Origin: Ferruginibacter sp.
GTDB lineage: Bacteria > Bacteroidota > Bacteroidia > Chitinophagales > Chitinophagaceae
Assembly (NCBI GenBank): GCA_017983695.1
Contig: JAGOAX010000010.1
Location: forward strand, 1 to 64,000
Direction: 5' to 3'
DNA length: 64,000 nucleotides
Made by a program: the position numbers and the translations under genes. The stretch's first letter is position 1; each line of letters begins with the position of its first letter. A model generated the notes under the pieces. It did no database searches, was not told the origin of the DNA, and saw nothing but the letters and a program-made list of their open reading frames with translations. This document shows, piece after piece, positions 1 through 8,466 of this stretch.

Positions 1-412
1 AACTATTTTCTGCCAACCACACGGCAAAAAAAATTTTAAGCAACCTTATTCAGGATGAATTATCTTAGTAAACTTATTACAGGATTAAACATTAATAACC
101 AGTCAACTTTTTTCAGGACGAGACAGTGTTTCAATCAGCAGCGGTTGTGGGCGGACGGAATGCTAATGCCACACCTGCCCAAAGCCCTGCTCGTAAGCCA
201 TTAGATCTCAATCACTTAATTTCTTCTCATTAGTTTCGGAAGTTCCGCATTCCTTATAATTCTGTAGTATTTTGTATCATCTTGTAGTATCTTGTATCAT
301 TTTGTATCATTCTGTAGTATTTTGTATCACCTTGTAGTATCTTGTATCATTTTGTAGTATCTTGTATCATCTTGTAGTATCTTGTATCATTTTGTAACTT
401 TTAACATCATTA
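1..412. other. Non-coding region upstream of the Fic gene
   Basis: No convincing gene is visible. A frame ending in TAA at 37-39 could be the last dozen codons of a gene outside the window, but nothing supports it. A GC-richer stretch at about 130-205 stands out from the AT-rich surroundings and resembles the degenerate intergenic sequence found again after the Fic gene (both contain a TGGGCGGACG or TGGGCAGACG core). Positions 261-400 are a 10-bp tandem repeat, annotated separately. Confidence 0.5.
261..400 (+). repeat. 10-bp tandem repeat, about 13 units
   Basis: Thirteen consecutive 10-bp units of consensus YTTGTAKYAT run from 261 to 390, with a decayed unit at 391-400. Two flavours, ending GTAGTAT and GTATCAT, mostly alternate. 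The array ends 12 bp before the Fic start codon, so it must lie in or next to that gene's promoter or leader. The period is one helical turn and not a multiple of three, so a change in copy number would alter promoter geometry rather than a protein. The units are too short and lack spacers, so this is not CRISPR. Confidence 0.93.
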
Positions 413-1456
413 ATGGAGAATTCAGTATATATTTTTAGACTAAAGTTAGATTGGCAACTAATCTCTTTAATAAGTCAGATTGATAGATTCGACGCATCAT
501 GGACTTCGATAGAAAGGCGAGAAAAACAAAGTTTAAAACAACTTAAGTCAATCGCTACAGTTAGAAGCGTTGGTGCATCTACTAGAATTGAAGGTTCAAA
601 ACTAAGCGACGAAGAAGTAGATGTGCTTCTTAAAAATATTGACATCTCTAAACTTGAAGATAGAGATTCTCAAGAAGTCGTAGGATATTTTGAAGCTTTG
701 GATATAATATCTGAGGCATATAATGATATACAAATCGCAGAAGGAGATATCAAAAACTTGCATAACATTTTGATGAAATATAGTACAAAAGATGAATGGC
801 ATAAAGGCAACTATAAAAAGCATAGTAATGCTGTTGAAGCAAAATATCCAGATGGAACAAGTCAAATAATATTCCAAACTACAGAGCCAGGAATTGATAC
901 TGAAGCGGCAATGAATAAATTGATTGAATGGTATAACAATGAAAGTTCAATTCACCCACTCGTAAAATGTTCAATATTTACGTATGAGTTTCTAAGCATA
1001 CATCCCTTTCAAGATGGGAATGGCAGATTAAGTAGACTAATATCTTCATTACTATTATTAAAAAATGGATATAAGTGGATTCAGTATGTAAGCTTCGAAC
1101 ATGAAATAGAAAGCAGAAAACTTGAATATTACCGAGTATTAAGAAGTTGCCAAGCTCAACGACCAAATGAAAATATCAGTGATTGGGTGAATTTCTTTTT
1201 CGACGCCTTAAAAAATATTCAAGGTCTATTAATGCAAAAGCTACAAATTCATCATGCAGAAGGAGAGCAATTACTTCCTCGTGAAAAACTCGTAGTTAGT
1301 TTTATACAGAATCATCCCGGCTGTAAATCCAGTGACATTGCAAAAGGATTGGGAATTTCTAGAATGATTATTATAAGACTGCTCTCAGCTTTAATAGACA
1401 AAAACCTGGTCGAAAAGCATGCCAGTGGTTCAGCGACACAATACACAATCAAATAA
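413..1456 (+). CDS. Fic family protein (AMPylase-like) with C-terminal winged helix
   Basis: A 347-residue Fic protein. The family usually transfers AMP from ATP to a target protein hydroxyl, often as a toxin or regulator. The catalytic motif HPFQDGNGR is intact at residues 197-205, with the catalytic His at 197. An N-terminal segment carries STRIEG at 56-61, which fits the (S/T)xxxE(G/N) inhibitory helix; its glutamate normally blocks ATP binding, so the protein is probably auto-inhibited (class II, N-terminal motif). The C-terminus (about 285-347) looks like a winged helix-turn-helix, common in Fic proteins of this architecture. No antitoxin gene lies beside it. The gene is AT-rich and flanked by repeats, which suggests an accessory locus. 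The target is unknown. The ATG at 413 is the first start after the tandem repeat. Confidence 0.9.
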   Translation: MENSVYIFRLKLDWQLISLISQIDRFDASWTSIERREKQSLKQLKSIATVRSVGASTRIEGSKLSDEEVDVLLKNIDISKLEDRDSQEVVGYFEALDIISEAYNDIQIAEGDIKNLHNILMKYSTKDEWHKGNYKKHSNAVEAKYPDGTSQIIFQTTEPGIDTEAAMNKLIEWYNNESSIHPLVKCSIFTYEFLSIHPFQDGNGRLSRLISSLLLLKNGYKWIQYVSFEHEIESRKLEYYRVLRSCQAQRPNENISDWVNFFFDALKNIQGLLMQKLQIHHAEGEQLLPREKLVVSFIQNHPGCKSSDIAKGLGISRMIIIRLLSALIDKNLVEKHASGSATQYTIK

Positions 1457-1857
1457 CGGCTTACAACAAAAGTATTTGCAAAAGCTGGGCAGACGAAAGC
1501 CTTGTTTCAACTATTTCAGTGTTTTTAAAACCCACCCGCATTTTGTGGCTTACGTCCTTGGGCACGTTGGGTTAGTAAAATACCTTAGCCTTTGTTGATA
1601 TGCAGCGCCGGGCAATGTACATAAGCTTACCAATAATATAGCAAAAGACAGCAAAATTAAACTTACATCTTCTCTCAGGCAACGGTTTGGTTCAACGTTT
1701 AATTTTCAGCTTTAGTTCATAACTTCAATAATTATATTTTCAATTGGGTATTTGTACCTGGCTCTCCAAACACTGAATTTTCTGCCCTAGCAAATACCCG
1801 AACACTTATAGATTACACTATAACAACACCTGTAAATATTCAAACAACTTTATTATA
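1457..1857. other. Intergenic region with degenerate cassette-like repeat
   Basis: About 400 bp without a supported gene. The first 130 bp after the Fic stop (beginning AACGGCTTACAACA) are GC-richer and contain one copy of a dispersed repeat at 1531-1580. The remainder is AT-rich leader sequence for the P-type ATPase. No clear -7 box or terminator was found. Confidence 0.5.
1531..1580 (+). repeat. Dispersed intergenic repeat, copy 1
   Basis: This segment starts CCCACCCGCATTTTGTGG and ends GGCACGTTGGGTTAGTAAA. It aligns over about 50 bp (roughly 80 percent identity by eye, one gap) to 4547-4596. Both copies are intergenic and lie on either side of the P-type ATPase gene in the same orientation. 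Confidence 0.75.
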
Positions 1858-4452
1858 ATGAACTGGCACAGATTAAGCATACCGGAAGTTTTTGAATTGC
1901 TGGGTACAAGCAATAAGGGCTTAAGTACAAATGCTGCCGAAGAAAAACTATTACAGGTTGGCCCCAACGAATTACAGGAAGGCAAAAAGAAAAGTATAGC
2001 AGGTATGCTGCTGGCACAGTTTAAAGATGTGATGATAATAATATTGCTGGCTGCAGCAATTATCTCAGGCATCATCGGCGACCTTACTGACACTATTGTT
2101 ATCCTTATTATTGTTTTACTAAATGCTGTAATAGGTTTTTTTCAGGAATATCGTGCAGAAAAAGCAATGCAGGCTTTAAAACAAATGTCTGTAACACAGG
2201 CAAGGTTACTGCGTGATGGAAATATAAACTGGTTGCCGGCTACCGTTTTAGTGCCGGGTGATATTATATTACTGGAAGCAGGTAATGCTGTGCCTGCAGA
2301 TGTACGCATCATTGAATCCGTCAACTTAAAAATTGAAGAAGCAGCTTTAACAGGTGAATCGCATGCTATAGACAAAATCATTGATGCATTAGAAGCAGAT
2401 GATCTGCCATTAGGCGATAAAAAGAATATGGCATTTAAAGGAACCTTTGTTACCTACGGCAGGGGAACTGCTGTAGTAGTTGCTACCGGTATGCAAACAG
2501 AGTTAGGCCGTATAGCTAAGATGCTGCAGGAAGATGAAACACTTACGCCATTACAACAACGTATGGCTTCATTTGGAAAAAAACTTTCGGTACTGGTTTT
2601 ATTTTTATGCATTTTATTTTTTGTTGCAGGATGGTTGAGAGGTGAGGATATAACTAAAATGATACTCACCAGTATTTCGCTGGCAGTGGCCGCCATTCCC
2701 GAAGCATTACCTGCTGTTATTACTATTTCACTTGCATTGGCTGCAAAAAGAATGATTCGCTTTAACAGCCTTATCAGAAAATTACCGGCTGTAGAAACAT
2801 TAGGCTCTGTAAGCTATATCTGTACAGACAAAACAGGTACGCTTACCAAAAACAAAATGCATGTGGAGGATGTGTTTGTAAATGGAAAGCTGCATGAACG
2901 AAATGCATTAGCTGCTATTAAACAAGAGGAAGATGTAATGTTATTGCTGCATGCTTTTGCACTCAACAATGATGCTGCTGAAGATGGAGATAAAGTAATT
3001 AAAGGCGACAGTACCGAAGTTGCTTTGATGGAAGTATCAAGGGAATATAATATTCTACCGGATACCTGGCCCCGGTTGGCAGAAATTGCTTTTGATGCAG
3101 AACGTAAACTGATGACAACTTTTCACAGCCATGATAATAAAATAATTTCTTTTACTAAAGGTGCGCCGGATATTTTACTGCAACAATGCGAAAGTATTGA
3201 CCTCTCTTTAATGGAAAAACAAGTAGATGATATGGCGGCTGAAGGCCATCGCATACTTGGATTTGCGTATCGTTACTGGAACGCATTGCCGGAAAACCCC
3301 GGTAGTGAAACCCACGAAAAAGGTTTGCAGTTTTTAGGCTTGGCAGGCATTATTGATCCGCCACGGGAAGAAGTATTTGATGCTGTAGCCCAATGTAAAA
3401 CCGCAGGTATTGTACCTGTAATGATAACCGGCGACCATCCGCTTACAGCAAAAACAATTGCTCAACGTATAGGTATTTTAAGTAACGAAAATGATATGGT
3501 AATAACCGGGCAGCAATTAGCAGCAATGGATAATGATGTCTTTTTAGCTAAAGTAGAAAAGATAAAAGTATATGCCCGTGTTTCGCCGGAACAAAAATTG
3601 CAGATTGTAAAAACATTACAACATAAAGGACATTATGTAGCAATGACCGGCGATGGTGTTAACGATGCCCCGTCATTAAAAAGAGCAAATATTGGCATTT
3701 CAATGGGCATTACAGGAACGGATGTTTCTAAAGAAGCTGCTCACATGATCTTGCTGGATGATAATTTTTCAACCATTGTAAAAGCTGTACGTGAAGGAAG
3801 AAGAATTTATGATAACATCCTTAAGTTTATAAAATACCTGATGACAACCAACTCGGGTGAGTTATGGACTTTATTATTGGGGCCAATGATTGGTTTACCT
3901 GTAGCACTGTTGCCGATACATATCTTATGGATAAACCTGGTATCAGATGGCCTGCCTGCAATTTCATTATCATTTGAAAAAGCAGAGAAAGATATTATGA
4001 ACCGGCCGCCACGGCCACCGCAGCAAAGTGTTTTTGCCAATGGCCGGGGCTTGCATATGATATGGGTGGGAATGTTGATGGCAGGTATCACATTATCTGC
4101 ACAGGCATGGGCTATCAATCATGGGTTACATTGGCAAACCATTGTATTTAATGTTTTATGCCTGAGCCAGATGGGGCATGTATTGGCCATCCGTTCAGAA
4201 AAACAATCCTTGTTTACAACAGGAATATTTTCAAACAAACCGCTTATAGGCGCAGTATTAATTGCAGTACTGCTGCAGTTTGTTATCACCTATACGCCTT
4301 TCTTACAACCCATTTTTCAAACTGAGGCTTTAACGCTGAATGAATTTTTATTGGTTGGGGCAGCTTCCTCATTGGTGTTTTTTGCTGTTGAAATAGAAAA
4401 AATAATATCACGAAGAAGAGAGAAAATAAAGTACAACAATAATACTCTGTAG
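1858..4452 (+). CDS. P-type cation-transporting ATPase, Ca2+-ATPase type
   Basis: An 864-residue P2-type ATPase of the inner membrane. It has the actuator motif TGES (165-168), the phosphorylation motif DKTGTLT with Asp324, and the hinge motif GDGVND (598-603). Residues that bind Ca2+ in SERCA have counterparts: PEALP in M4 (281-285, Glu282), NSGE in M5 (Asn665, Glu668) and NLVSD in M6 (Asn693, Asp697). This makes Ca2+ export more likely than Na+ or heavy-metal transport, and there is no N-terminal metal-binding domain. The gene stands alone, with repeat-bearing intergenic DNA on both sides. Another divalent cation such as Mn2+ cannot be excluded. Confidence 0.9.
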   Translation: MNWHRLSIPEVFELLGTSNKGLSTNAAEEKLLQVGPNELQEGKKKSIAGMLLAQFKDVMIIILLAAAIISGIIGDLTDTIVILIIVLLNAVIGFFQEYRAEKAMQALKQMSVTQARLLRDGNINWLPATVLVPGDIILLEAGNAVPADVRIIESVNLKIEEAALTGESHAIDKIIDALEADDLPLGDKKNMAFKGTFVTYGRGTAVVVATGMQTELGRIAKMLQEDETLTPLQQRMASFGKKLSVLVLFLCILFFVAGWLRGEDITKMILTSISLAVAAIPEALPAVITISLALAAKRMIRFNSLIRKLPAVETLGSVSYICTDKTGTLTKNKMHVEDVFVNGKLHERNALAAIKQEEDVMLLLHAFALNNDAAEDGDKVIKGDSTEVALMEVSREYNILPDTWPRLAEIAFDAERKLMTTFHSHDNKIISFTKGAPDILLQQCESIDLSLMEKQVDDMAAEGHRILGFAYRYWNALPENPGSETHEKGLQFLGLAGIIDPPREEVFDAVAQCKTAGIVPVMITGDHPLTAKTIAQRIGILSNENDMVITGQQLAAMDNDVFLAKVEKIKVYARVSPEQKLQIVKTLQHKGHYVAMTGDGVNDAPSLKRANIGISMGITGTDVSKEAAHMILLDDNFSTIVKAVREGRRIYDNILKFIKYLMTTNSGELWTLLLGPMIGLPVALLPIHILWINLVSDGLPAISLSFEKAEKDIMNRPPRPPQQSVFANGRGLHMIWVGMLMAGITLSAQAWAINHGLHWQTIVFNVLCLSQMGHVLAIRSEKQSLFTTGIFSNKPLIGAVLIAVLLQFVITYTPFLQPIFQTEALTLNEFLLVGAASSLVFFAVEIEKIISRRREKIKYNNNTL

Positions 4453-4546
4453 AACTACAAACGTTGACTAAGGCTATACCTGCAACTTTGACTGTGTAAA
4501 AAAGCCTTTTTAAAGTTTTGCTGAACAATAATTTGATGGATGCAAA

Positions 4547-4596
4547 CCCACCCACATTTTATAGCTTACGCTTTTGGCACGTTAGGTTAATAAACG
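4547..4596 (+). repeat. Dispersed intergenic repeat, copy 2
   Basis: Second copy of the repeat at 1531-1580, beginning CCCACCCACATTTTATAGC and ending GGCACGTTAGGTTAATAAAC. It lies between the convergent P-type ATPase and pcrB genes and abuts the pcrB stop codon. Confidence 0.75.
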
Positions 4597-5352
4597 TTAT
4601 ACAACCACTTTTACCCCATGCACGGCAGCAGCCATTGCTTTAATAAGAGAAGAATCTTTTTCAATAGCATTGCCCACTACAATTACATCGGCACCGGCTT
4701 TGCAGTTTAAGTATGCTTTTTCGGGTTCAATAATACCGCCTCCAATAATTAAAGGCACTTCAATGCAGGAAGCTACTTTTTGTATCATACTTTCTGTAAT
4801 GGCACGTTTGGCGCCGCTGCCGGCATCCATATAAATCAATTTCATGCCCAGCATTTCGCCAGCCATGGCCGTACACATAGCTATTTCATTTTTATCGGCG
4901 GGTATGGGAGCTGCATTGCTGATATAAGATACGGTTGTAGGTGCACCACCATCAACTACCATGTAACCGGTGGGCATAATTTCCAGACCGCTTTGCTTAA
5001 CCACCGGCGCACTAATTACATGCTGGCCAATTAACAGATCGGCATTGCGGCCACTTATTAAAGAGAGGTACAATAATGCATCGGCGTATTTACTCACCTG
5101 GCTGGGGCTGCCGGGAAAAAGAATAGTTGGGATATTGCAATTCTTTTTTATCTGCTGCACACATTCATCTAAATAACTGGATACAACCAGGCTGCCTCCT
5201 ACAAAAAAATAATCCACTTTTGCGTCAACAGCCAAAGTTATCAATAGCTCTATATTGTCATCGTTCACCTTATCGGGGTCGATGAGTACGGCAAAAGATT
5301 TCTTTCCCTGTTGTTTTCGTTCGGTTAATGAATTATAAATGGCTGAAGTCAT
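4597..5352 (-). CDS. pcrB: Geranylgeranylglyceryl/heptaprenylglyceryl phosphate synthase (PcrB family)
   Basis: A 251-residue TIM-barrel protein of the PcrB/GGGPS family, which joins a polyprenyl diphosphate to the sn-3 hydroxyl of glycerol-1-phosphate. Diagnostic segments are FAVLIDPDK (about 20-28), the GGS phosphate-binding turn near 53, a YMDAGSGA stretch and the C-terminal phosphate loop IIGGGI followed by GADVIVVGNAIE. Bacteroidota enzymes of this family are generally GGGPS-like (group II), but chain length cannot be read from the sequence with certainty. The gene is single and convergent with the ATPase gene. The product is presumably cytosolic or membrane-peripheral; its physiological role in Bacteroidota is poorly defined. 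Confidence 0.88.
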   Translation of the reverse strand: MTSAIYNSLTERKQQGKKSFAVLIDPDKVNDDNIELLITLAVDAKVDYFFVGGSLVVSSYLDECVQQIKKNCNIPTILFPGSPSQVSKYADALLYLSLISGRNADLLIGQHVISAPVVKQSGLEIMPTGYMVVDGGAPTTVSYISNAAPIPADKNEIAMCTAMAGEMLGMKLIYMDAGSGAKRAITESMIQKVASCIEVPLIIGGGIIEPEKAYLNCKAGADVIVVGNAIEKDSSLIKAMAAAVHGVKVVV

Positions 5353-5457
5353 TTCCTGTCTGGTTGATTACTTACAAAAATCCTAAAAAAATCCGGCTTA
5401 TTGAAATAATAGACCGAAATAAAAGGAATATGGCTGCAAAATGCTTCTTTTTATCGG

Positions 5458-5465
5458 TAAATTTG
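5458..5465 (+). promoter_or_regulatory. -7 box TAAATTTG for arfB
   Basis: TAAATTTG fits the Bacteroidota -7 consensus TAnnTTTG. It lies inside the longer possible reading frame (ATG 5441) and ends 5 bp before the ATG at 5471, so it argues for the 5471 start and possibly a leaderless mRNA. No good -33 box was found. Confidence 0.45.
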
Positions 5466-5470
5466 TATTG

Positions 5471-5875
5471 ATGGCAGATATATTGGAAGAAATAAAATTT
5501 AAAACAGCCCGTAGTGGTGGAAAGGGTGGCCAAAACGTTAACAAGGTTGAAACCATGGTGGAAGGTTATTGGCATGTGGACAGCTCGGCATTATTTACCG
5601 AAACAGAAAAAAACCTGATTAAAGAAAAACTGGCCAATAAGATAAATTCGGATGGATTTTTGCTGGTAAAAAGCCAAACCGAAAGAAGCCAGCTGGCTAA
5701 TAAGCAGCAGGTGGTGCAAAAAATGAATCTCTTAGTTACAAAAGCGTTGATAGTACCTAAAAAACGTAAGCCTACTAAAATACCAAAAGGCATTAAAGAA
5801 AAAAGGCTGGAACTAAAAAAGAAGATCGGTACGGTAAAGGATTTTAGAAAAAAAGTAAGCCGGGACGACTGGTAA
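5471..5875 (+). CDS. arfB: Peptidyl-tRNA hydrolase ArfB (ribosome rescue)
   Basis: A 134-residue class I release-factor-like protein that frees peptides from stalled ribosomes. The catalytic GGQ is at residues 19-21 within ARSGGKGGQNVNKVET, as in the ArfB/YaeJ family. The short length with no codon-recognition domains separates it from RF1/RF2. The Lys/Arg-rich tail from about residue 95 (KKRKPTKIPKGIKEKR and following) matches the segment that inserts into the empty mRNA channel. An ATG at 5441 would add 10 residues, but a likely -7 box lies inside that extension, so 5471 is preferred. A lipoprotein gene follows 5 bp after the stop and may be cotranscribed. Confidence 0.92.
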   Translation: MADILEEIKFKTARSGGKGGQNVNKVETMVEGYWHVDSSALFTETEKNLIKEKLANKINSDGFLLVKSQTERSQLANKQQVVQKMNLLVTKALIVPKKRKPTKIPKGIKEKRLELKKKIGTVKDFRKKVSRDDW

Positions 5876-5880
5876 TATTT

Positions 5881-6654
5881 ATGACGACAAAAAATAAAAT
5901 AGTTTTTCCATTTATTGCAGCGCTGTTGTTTTTTTCATTTAACAGTTGCCAAAAAAATCCGGTTGTGGATTTACCTGTAACGGGTAATGTAAAAATTACT
6001 TTTAAAAACACCGTTAACGGCAGCCCCTTATTTATGGATGGCAGATTTTATACCAACCCATTTGGAGAAAATTATACCATCACTAAATATAAATATTACA
6101 TCAGCAATGTGCGGATAAATAATATTGATAATGCGGCCAACGAAACAGAAAGCTATCACCTGGTTGATGAAGCCATCGAAGCCTCAAAAACTTTTACTTA
6201 TGCTGCAGCAATCGATACCTACACCACCTTAAGCTTTACCATTGGTGTAGATAGTTTACGTAATGTAAGCGGCGCACAAACCGGCGCACTCGATCCGTTG
6301 AACGACATGTTCTGGACATGGAACAGCGGTTATATAATGGCAAAGCTGGAAGCTACATCACCCTCATCAAACCAGGTAAATAATAAAGTAGAATATCATA
6401 TTGGCGGCTTTAGTGGCGTAAATAATGTTTTAAAAAGAATTACATTAACCCTGCCAACAACAAAATTTTTAATTGTTCAAAAAGGGAAGTTGAGTGAAAT
6501 TATTGTGGAGGCTGACCTTAATAAATGGTGGCAAACTCCCAATGATTTAAAAATTACCGACAATCCGGTATGCACCACACCGGGTGCGCTGGCAAAAAAA
6601 ATTGCTGATAATTACAGCAAGCTGTTTGTTATAAAAGATGTTATCAATAATTAA
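5881..6654 (+). CDS. MbnP-like copper-binding family lipoprotein
   Basis: A 257-residue lipoprotein with a signal peptide and lipobox ending at Cys23 (SFNSC). The body matches what is known of the MbnP-like family: KITFKNTVNG near the N-terminus, a KYKYYISNVRI segment and the motif DMFWTWNSGY, which holds Trp145 and Trp147. In characterised MbnP a tryptophan is oxidised to kynurenine by the diheme enzyme MbnH, and the modified protein binds copper. The gene for an MbnH-like diheme peroxidase follows after 2 bp, which strongly supports the pairing. No methanobactin genes are nearby, so the role is probably general copper handling or redox chemistry in the periplasm. Which Trp is modified is inference. 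Confidence 0.8.
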   Translation: MTTKNKIVFPFIAALLFFSFNSCQKNPVVDLPVTGNVKITFKNTVNGSPLFMDGRFYTNPFGENYTITKYKYYISNVRINNIDNAANETESYHLVDEAIEASKTFTYAAAIDTYTTLSFTIGVDSLRNVSGAQTGALDPLNDMFWTWNSGYIMAKLEATSPSSNQVNNKVEYHIGGFSGVNNVLKRITLTLPTTKFLIVQKGKLSEIIVEADLNKWWQTPNDLKITDNPVCTTPGALAKKIADNYSKLFVIKDVINN

Positions 6655-6656
6655 GT

Positions 6657-7712
6657 GTGAAGAAAAAAGTAGTCATATTATTATTTGTATTTTTTGCTGC
6701 GGCATTACTGGTATTGGATGCCTGTAAAAAAAGTGATGCTCCACAGGAGGCTCCTTACAACCCAACACTGTTACAATTTACCATCCCTAACGGGTGGCCA
6801 CAGCCCACAATAAATATTTTTGCCAACAACCCTTTAACCGAAGAAGGCTTTCAGCTGGGTAAAAAATTATTTTACGATGGCCGCTTAAGTAAAGATGGTA
6901 ATTTTCCCTGTGGCAGTTGCCACCAGCAGTTTGCCGCTTTTGCAACTTACGACCACGATTTCAGTCATGGCTTTGATAATACTTTTACCACCCGTAATGC
7001 TCCTGCACTTTTTAATTTAGCGTGGATGCCATTACTGCATTGGGATGGTGGCATAAACCATATTGAAGTGCAGCCGCTGGCACCCATCAACAACCCGCTT
7101 GAAATGGGAGAAAAAACAGACAGCGTTTTAGATAAATTAAAAAAAGATACGCTGTACCCAAAAATGTTCAGGGCTGCATTTGGCAGTACCGACATCAACA
7201 GCCAGAAAATGCTGAAAGCATTGGCGCAGTTTATGGGCTCTATAAAATCATACAACAGCAAATACGATAAAGTAAAAAACGGGGAAGCTGCATTTACGCC
7301 GGCTGAACAAAATGGTTATACTCTTTTTAAAACCAAATGCGAAACCTGCCATAAAGAACCTTTGTTTACAGATAATTCATTCCGTAATAACGGTATGGCA
7401 GTAAATACTTTTTTAAATGATTATGGCCGCATGAAAATAACCGGCGATAAAAATGATTCGCTGAAATTTAAAGTACCCAGCCTGCGTAATGTTGTACTTA
7501 CTTTTCCTTACATGCACGATGGCCGCTTTTACACAGTGGGTCAGGCAATAGATCATTACCGTACCGGTATTATTACCACACAAACTACATTAGACCCCTT
7601 ATTAAAAAACCGCATTGCCATCAGCAATGCGGAAAAGAATGATTTGATTTATTTTTTATATACCCTAACCGATACCACACTAACCAAAGACCCCCGGTTT
7701 TCGATGCAGTAA
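6657..7712 (+). CDS. Diheme cytochrome c peroxidase / MauG-MbnH family lipoprotein
   Basis: A 351-residue periplasmic protein with a lipobox ending at Cys23 (LVLDAC) and two c-type heme motifs: CGSCH at 85-89 and CETCH at 228-232. This is the bacterial cytochrome c peroxidase/MauG fold, whose members reduce H2O2 or oxidise aromatic side chains of a partner protein. It starts with GTG at 6657, 2 bp after the MbnP-like gene, so the two are probably translationally coupled. That arrangement is the one described for MbnP/MbnH, so substrate oxidation of the neighbour is more likely than simple peroxide detoxification, though the latter remains possible. Confidence 0.88.
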   Translation: MKKKVVILLFVFFAAALLVLDACKKSDAPQEAPYNPTLLQFTIPNGWPQPTINIFANNPLTEEGFQLGKKLFYDGRLSKDGNFPCGSCHQQFAAFATYDHDFSHGFDNTFTTRNAPALFNLAWMPLLHWDGGINHIEVQPLAPINNPLEMGEKTDSVLDKLKKDTLYPKMFRAAFGSTDINSQKMLKALAQFMGSIKSYNSKYDKVKNGEAAFTPAEQNGYTLFKTKCETCHKEPLFTDNSFRNNGMAVNTFLNDYGRMKITGDKNDSLKFKVPSLRNVVLTFPYMHDGRFYTVGQAIDHYRTGIITTQTTLDPLLKNRIAISNAEKNDLIYFLYTLTDTTLTKDPRFSMQ

Positions 7713-7714
7713 TT

Positions 7715-8353
7715 TTAATGCTTTCTTTTACTTCTTAATGTTTCCAGTATTTGTCTTTGTTTTTCTGTTTCTGCTTTTTGGTTAGCCTGATTCTTTATAT
7801 TTTCGGCAATATCGTTTTCAATATTTTTCCTTTTCTTTTCTAAGTCCTGTCCATCTTCAATTAAATTAGTATATTTTTTATCCGCTTTTTTTATAGCATC
7901 TTCCTGTGCTATTATTTGCTGCTCCAGGTCGTAGGCTGCAATCATAATTTTAATACTGTCTAAATATGCTTTTGCATTGCTTACTACTGCAGCATCTGTA
8001 CTGTCGGCTACAAAATTATCAAGCCCCTTTGTTATCATCATGGTAAGCGTAGCGTATTCTTTTTCTTTTCGGCTCTTCCTGTCGGCACTAAAATACAGAT
8101 CGTATAAATCATTGCCCAATGCAGGCAGCCTTACACCTTTATATACCGTAAACCCTTTGGTATCTTTACCCTTGTATCCCATCTGGCCCATATTGTTATC
8201 AATAGCATCCCTTACTGTTTTTTCGGGAAAAGGAATTTCATTAACTACTGCCTGGCGGTTAATTTTTTGATAGGTCACCGTTTCGGTACGGGATTGTGCA
8301 ATGGTTGCAGTATAAACAACAACTGAAAGTATTAATGTCAATATGTATTTCAT
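7715..8353 (-). CDS. Secreted protein of unknown function with C-terminal coiled coil
   Basis: A 212-residue protein with a clear Sec signal peptide (about residues 1-19, cleavage after TIAQ). Family not recognised. The first half is a mixed globular region. From about residue 140 to the end it is charged and heptad-like (runs such as EQQIIAQEDAIKKADKKY and EKKRKNIENDIAENIK), which predicts a long coiled coil. It is convergent with the diheme peroxidase gene, with only 2 bp between the stops. The product is presumably periplasmic. Confidence 0.8.
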   Translation of the reverse strand: MKYILTLILSVVVYTATIAQSRTETVTYQKINRQAVVNEIPFPEKTVRDAIDNNMGQMGYKGKDTKGFTVYKGVRLPALGNDLYDLYFSADRKSRKEKEYATLTMMITKGLDNFVADSTDAAVVSNAKAYLDSIKIMIAAYDLEQQIIAQEDAIKKADKKYTNLIEDGQDLEKKRKNIENDIAENIKNQANQKAETEKQRQILETLRSKRKH

Positions 8354-8438
8354 AAAATAATTTTATATATCTACAAAGATATATTTTGTTATTAAACGGT
8401 TGCATGTATAATTTGAACATTATTTAAAATTATAAAGG

Positions 8439-8446
8439 TAAATTTG
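8439..8446 (+). promoter_or_regulatory. -7 box TAAATTTG for the flippase gene
   Basis: TAAATTTG matches TAnnTTTG, with a TTTG at 8412-8415 as a possible, rather distant -33 box. It lies 20 bp before the TTG start of the flippase gene. Confidence 0.4.
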
Positions 8447-8466
8447 AAGCTAAATTAAAATTGTAA

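Noticed and set aside
261..400. Possible CRISPR array
   Set aside because: Units are 10 bp with no spacers and no cas genes nearby; it is a simple tandem repeat.
1457..1580. Integron attC site after the Fic gene
   Set aside because: Only a GTTRRRY-like end is seen; the complementary inner and outer half sites and an integrase are missing.
5441..5470. Longer ArfB start at ATG 5441
   Set aside because: A TAnnTTTG box lies within the extension and the family N-terminus fits ATG 5471.
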